From an uncultured Eubacteriales bacterium (lineage in GTDB: Bacteria > Bacillota > Clostridia > Monoglobales > Monoglobaceae): a stretch of 8,453 bases of DNA. Made by a program: the position numbers and the translations under genes. The notes below the pieces were generated by a model. It had not been told where the DNA came from, ran no database searches, and saw nothing but the letters and a program-made list of their open reading frames with translations. The stretch is taken from contig URZD01000091.1 of NCBI GenBank assembly GCA_900552305.1, positions 1 through 8,453 of the forward strand, in the 5' to 3' direction. Positions 5,417 through 8,453 of the stretch are shown piece after piece. Positions within the stretch are counted from its first letter, which is position 1. The number at the start of each line of letters is the position of its first letter.

Positions 5417-5887
5417 ATGAATGATAAAGAATTTTTCATGTCAGCCGCACTGCGTGAGGCTGAAAAAGCACGACAAAAAGGCGAAACGCCTATCGGCGCG
5501 GTTATCGTTGCCGACGGCAAAATAATTTCACGCGCGCACAACCTGCGCGAAACGAAAAAGAACGTACTCTGTCATGCCGAGCTTTCGGCAATCGGCAAGG
5601 CGTGCAAAAAGCTCGGCGGCTGGCGGCTGCATATGTGTGACCTCTATGTCACACTTGAGCCGTGCATAATGTGCTGCGGAGCAATAGTCCAGGCGCGGAT
5701 AAAAAATCTGTACTTCGGCGCGTACAGTCCGAAGGGCGGCGCGGTCGGCTCGGTTTTTGACATACCGCATACGGACGGACTTTTTCACTATGTGAACTGC
5801 GAGGGCGGAATTTTGGAGGACGAATGCTCCGAGCTTATGAAGCGTTTCTTCCGCGAACTGCGCAGCGGCAGGCTCTCCGATTTTTAG
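5417..5887 (+). CDS. tadA: tRNA-specific adenosine deaminase
   Basis: This 156-residue zinc enzyme converts adenosine 34 to inosine in tRNA-Arg(ACG), broadening wobble decoding. The deaminase zinc site is complete: HAE with His53 as ligand and Glu55 as proton shuttle, and PCIMC with Cys83 and Cys86. GETPIGAVIV near residues 22-31, WRLHMCDLYVTLEPC and GAVGSVFDIP are typical of TadA rather than cytidine or guanine deaminases, and the length is usual for the family. The ATG at 5417 gives the normal TadA N-terminus, but there is no Shine-Dalgarno sequence within 20 nt upstream and a hairpin ends 16 nt before it. The next in-frame ATG (5438) would remove a conserved helix. The gene ends 205 nt before ppdK. 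Confidence 0.92.
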   Translation: MNDKEFFMSAALREAEKARQKGETPIGAVIVADGKIISRAHNLRETKKNVLCHAELSAIGKACKKLGGWRLHMCDLYVTLEPCIMCCGAIVQARIKNLYFGAYSPKGGAVGSVFDIPHTDGLFHYVNCEGGILEDECSELMKRFFRELRSGRLSDF

Positions 5888-6092
5888 GAATATCGGGGTT
5901 TGATTCCCGTGCGCCTGACCGAATCGGTCTTTGCCGAAACCAAAAATCCGCATTGCAAAATCGGGTTGTTTTGTTTCAAAGCAGCCGAAAAATCAGCCTT
6001 TATCGGACAAAGCGTTTAATTTCTCGCCTGTCCGAGCAAAATACTTTTACAAATAATTAACTTTGATACACATTTTAAGGAGGAAATTTTTA
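5888..6092 (+). other. tadA-ppdK intergenic region with stem-loop
   Basis: No gene is seen here. A 5-bp hairpin (GACCG/CGGTC, 5917-5929) followed by only three Ts is too weak to call a terminator. A 7-bp stem TCGGACA/TGTCCGA (6003-6009 with 6029-6035), extended by GCG/CGC inside, lies in the ppdK leader without a T-run. No convincing sigma-A promoter is visible, so ppdK may use a poor-consensus promoter or be read through from tadA. The ppdK ribosome site AAGGAGG is at 6077-6083. No SRP RNA gene was found, although one often neighbours tadA. Confidence 0.5.
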
Positions 6093-8453
6093 ATGAAAAA
6101 ATTCGTTTACTTGTTCAGCGAGGGCGACGCTACAATGCGTGAGCTTCTGGGCGGCAAGGGCGCTAACCTTGCCGAAATGACAAAGCTCGGTCTTCCTGTA
6201 CCGCAGGGTTTTACCGTTTCTACCGAGGCTTGCACTCAGTATTATGAGGACGGCAGAAAAATCAATGATGACATCCAGGCGCAGATTATGGAACACATCA
6301 CAAAGATGGAAGAAATCTGCGGCAAGAAATTCGGCGATAAGGAGAATCCGCTCCTCGTTTCCGTTCGTTCGGGCGCAAGAGCTTCCATGCCGGGTATGAT
6401 GGACACCATTCTTAACCTCGGTCTTAACGAGGAGGTTGTTGAGGCAATCGCTGCTAAATCGGGCAACCCGCGCTGGGCTTGGGACTGCTACAGAAGATTT
6501 ATCCAGATGTACTCCGACGTCGTTATGGAGGTTGGTAAGAAATACTTCGAGCAGCTTATAGACGAAATGAAGGAAAAAAGAGGCGTAACTCAGGACGTTG
6601 AGCTTACCGCTGACGACCTCAAGGAACTTGCAGGTCAGTTCAAGGCTGAATATAAGGAAAAAATCGGCGAAGACTTCCCGACAGACCCGAAGGAACAGCT
6701 TATGGGCGCTGTTAAGGCGGTATTCCGTTCATGGGATAACCCGCGCGCAAACGTTTACCGCCGCGACAACGACATCCCGTATTCATGGGGTACCGCTGTA
6801 AACGTACAGATGATGGCATTCGGTAACATGGGTGATGACTGCGGCACAGGCGTTGCATTCACAAGAGACCCCGCAACAGGCGAGAAGAAGCTCATGGGCG
6901 AGTTCCTTACAAACGCACAGGGCGAGGACGTTGTTGCCGGCGTTCGTACTCCTATGCCTATCGCACAGATGGCAGAGAAGTTCCCGGAGGCATTCGCACA
7001 GTTCACAGAGGTTTGCAAGAATCTTGAAAACCACTACAGAGATATGCAGGATATGGAGTTCACCGTTGAGAACGGCAAACTTTATATGCTCCAGACAAGA
7101 AACGGTAAGAGAACAGCACAGGCCGCTCTTAAAATTGCCTGCGACCTCGTTGACGAGGGCATGATTTCCGAGAAGGAAGCAGTTGCAATGATCGACCCGA
7201 GAAACCTTGACACACTTCTCCACCCGCAGTTTGACGCAAAGGCTCTTAAGTCGGCTGAGCCGATGGCAAAGGCGCTCGGCGCATCGCCCGGCGCTGCTTG
7301 CGGTAAGATAGTATTCACTGCCGATGACGCTAAGGAATGGGCGGCTCGCGGTGAGAAGGTTGTTCTTGTAAGACTTGAAACATCACCCGAGGACATCGAG
7401 GGTATGAAGGCTGCACAGGGTATCCTGACAGTTCGCGGAGGTATGACCTCACACGCTGCCGTTGTTGCACGCGGAATGGGTACCTGTTGCGTTTCCGGCT
7501 GCGGCGAAATCAAAATGGACGAGGAGAACAAGAAGTTCGAGCTCAAGGGCAAGGTTTATCACGAGGGCGACGAGATTTCTCTCGACGGCTCGACAGGTAA
7601 CATCTATGACGGAATTATCCCGACTGTTGACGCTTCAATCGGCGGCGACTTCGGCAGAATCATGTCATGGGCTGACAAATACAGAACAATGAAGGTAAGA
7701 ACAAACGCGGATACGCCGGCTGACGCAGCTAAGGCTCGCGAGCTTGGCGCCGAGGGTATCGGTCTTTGCCGTACAGAACATATGTTCTTTGAGGGCAACA
7801 GAATTGACGCGTTCAGAGAAATGATTTGCTCCGACACGGTTGAGGAAAGAGAAGCGGCGCTGGAGAAGATTCTTCCGATGCAGCAGGGCGATTTCGAGAA
7901 GCTCTACGAGGCTCTTGAGGGTAACCCGGTTACAATCAGATTCCTTGATCCGCCGCTCCACGAATTTGTTCCGACAACAGAAGAGGACATTGAGCTTCTC
8001 GCTGCTGCTCAGGGCAAGAGCGTTGAAACAATAAAGAACATTATCGACTCGCTCCACGAGTTCAACCCAATGATGGGTCACCGCGGCTGCCGTCTTGCTG
8101 TAACATATCCTGAAATCGCAAAGATGCAGACCAGAGCCGTAATCCGTGCCGCAATCAACGTTAAGAAGGCACATCCTGATTGGGCAATCAAGCCGGAAAT
8201 CATGATTCCGCTTATCGGTGAGGTTAAGGAGCTGAAGTACGTTAAGGACTTCGTTGTTGCAACCGCTGACGAGGAAATCAAGAACGCAGGCGCAGACCTT
8301 GAATATGAGGTTGGTACAATGATTGAGATTCCGAGAGCTGCGCTCACGGCTGACGACATTGCAAAAGAGGCTGAATTCTTCTGCTTCGGTACAAACGACC
8401 TTACACAGATGACCTACGGCTTCTCCAGAGATGACGCAGGCAAGTTCCTTGAC
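6093..8453 (+). CDS. ppdK: Pyruvate, phosphate dikinase (3' end outside window)
   Basis: 787 codons are present; the family is about 875 residues, so roughly the last 90 are missing. The enzyme interconverts pyruvate, ATP and phosphate with PEP, AMP and pyrophosphate in the cytoplasm, and in anaerobes often runs in the glycolytic direction to save energy. The N-terminal ATP-grasp domain starts FVYLFSEGDA with GGKGANLAEM and SVRSGARASMPGMMDTILNLG. The swivelling domain has GGMTSHAAVVARGMG with phosphohistidine His454 (His455 in the Clostridium symbiosum enzyme). The C-terminal PEP/pyruvate barrel shows LCRTEHMFF, IRFLDPPLHEF, GHRGCRL and GTNDLTQM. The catalytic cysteine motif lies beyond the window and cannot be checked. 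AAGGAGG (6077-6083) is 9 nt before the ATG, which fixes the start. No frameshift or missing motif is seen in the visible part. Confidence 0.97.
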   Translation, partial: MKKFVYLFSEGDATMRELLGGKGANLAEMTKLGLPVPQGFTVSTEACTQYYEDGRKINDDIQAQIMEHITKMEEICGKKFGDKENPLLVSVRSGARASMPGMMDTILNLGLNEEVVEAIAAKSGNPRWAWDCYRRFIQMYSDVVMEVGKKYFEQLIDEMKEKRGVTQDVELTADDLKELAGQFKAEYKEKIGEDFPTDPKEQLMGAVKAVFRSWDNPRANVYRRDNDIPYSWGTAVNVQMMAFGNMGDDCGTGVAFTRDPATGEKKLMGEFLTNAQGEDVVAGVRTPMPIAQMAEKFPEAFAQFTEVCKNLENHYRDMQDMEFTVENGKLYMLQTRNGKRTAQAALKIACDLVDEGMISEKEAVAMIDPRNLDTLLHPQFDAKALKSAEPMAKALGASPGAACGKIVFTADDAKEWAARGEKVVLVRLETSPEDIEGMKAAQGILTVRGGMTSHAAVVARGMGTCCVSGCGEIKMDEENKKFELKGKVYHEGDEISLDGSTGNIYDGIIPTVDASIGGDFGRIMSWADKYRTMKVRTNADTPADAAKARELGAEGIGLCRTEHMFFEGNRIDAFREMICSDTVEEREAALEKILPMQQGDFEKLYEALEGNPVTIRFLDPPLHEFVPTTEEDIELLAAAQGKSVETIKNIIDSLHEFNPMMGHRGCRLAVTYPEIAKMQTRAVIRAAINVKKAHPDWAIKPEIMIPLIGEVKELKYVKDFVVATADEEIKNAGADLEYEVGTMIEIPRAALTADDIAKEAEFFCFGTNDLTQMTYGFSRDDAGKFLD

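Noticed and set aside
5894..5915. tRNA T-arm-like sequence GGGGTTTGATTCCC after tadA
   Set aside because: The stem is only 4 bp with an 8-nt loop, and no acceptor, D or anticodon arms can be placed upstream, which is coding sequence of tadA.
6090..8359. Multiple antisense and out-of-frame open frames within ppdK
   Set aside because: The plus-strand ppdK frame is continuous from 6093 to the window end with all expected motifs; the others are shadows.

Overview
The window looks like chromosomal DNA of a low-to-mid GC Clostridia member, probably an Oscillospiraceae/Ruminococcus-type gut anaerobe. This is inferred from the type III glutamine synthetase, pyruvate phosphate dikinase, an HPr-like protein with the Firmicute Ser-IMG motif, strong AGGAGG ribosome sites and consensus sigma-A promoters. 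The species is not determined. Nothing points to phage, IS elements, CRISPR or recent transfer.

Layout. (1) 1-291, minus strand: the 5' end of a type III glutamine synthetase gene, with a consensus promoter and an intrinsic terminator inside its short leader. (2) 423-3505, plus strand: a consensus promoter, a roughly 285-nt leader and a three-gene ABC transporter operon (lipoprotein, permease, ATPase) of the TrpXYZ-like family, closed by a strong, probably bidirectional terminator. (3) 3692-5026, minus strand: mtaB, a tRNA methylthiotransferase, with an open reading frame continuing in phase after its stop. (4) 5014-5400, plus strand: a small HPr-like protein whose promoter is interleaved with that of mtaB. 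(5) 5417-5887: tadA, the tRNA adenosine deaminase. (6) 6093 to the window end: ppdK, pyruvate phosphate dikinase, lacking only its last part.

The most interesting element is the transporter leader. Starting about 30 nt after the predicted transcription start, it encodes a 35-residue peptide with eight consecutive aromatic codons (YYYYFYFY). A stem-loop overlaps these codons, and an intrinsic terminator lies between the peptide and the first transporter gene. This is the architecture of ribosome-mediated attenuation (compare the enterobacterial pheL and trpL leaders), here apparently reading tyrosine supply. It suggests that this otherwise unspecified transporter imports tyrosine or aromatic amino acids. 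Firmicutes usually use T-box leaders for this, and no T-box motif is visible here.

Two further points stand out: the glutamine synthetase leader, where a terminator hairpin starts almost at +1 and must be overcome for expression, and the HPr-like protein, which lacks the phosphorylatable active-site histidine but keeps the regulatory serine motif, so it resembles a Crh-type regulator. Two tRNA modification genes (mtaB, tadA) lie in the central part. PpdK and the HPr-like protein both relate to PEP/pyruvate metabolism, but no functional link between them can be shown here.
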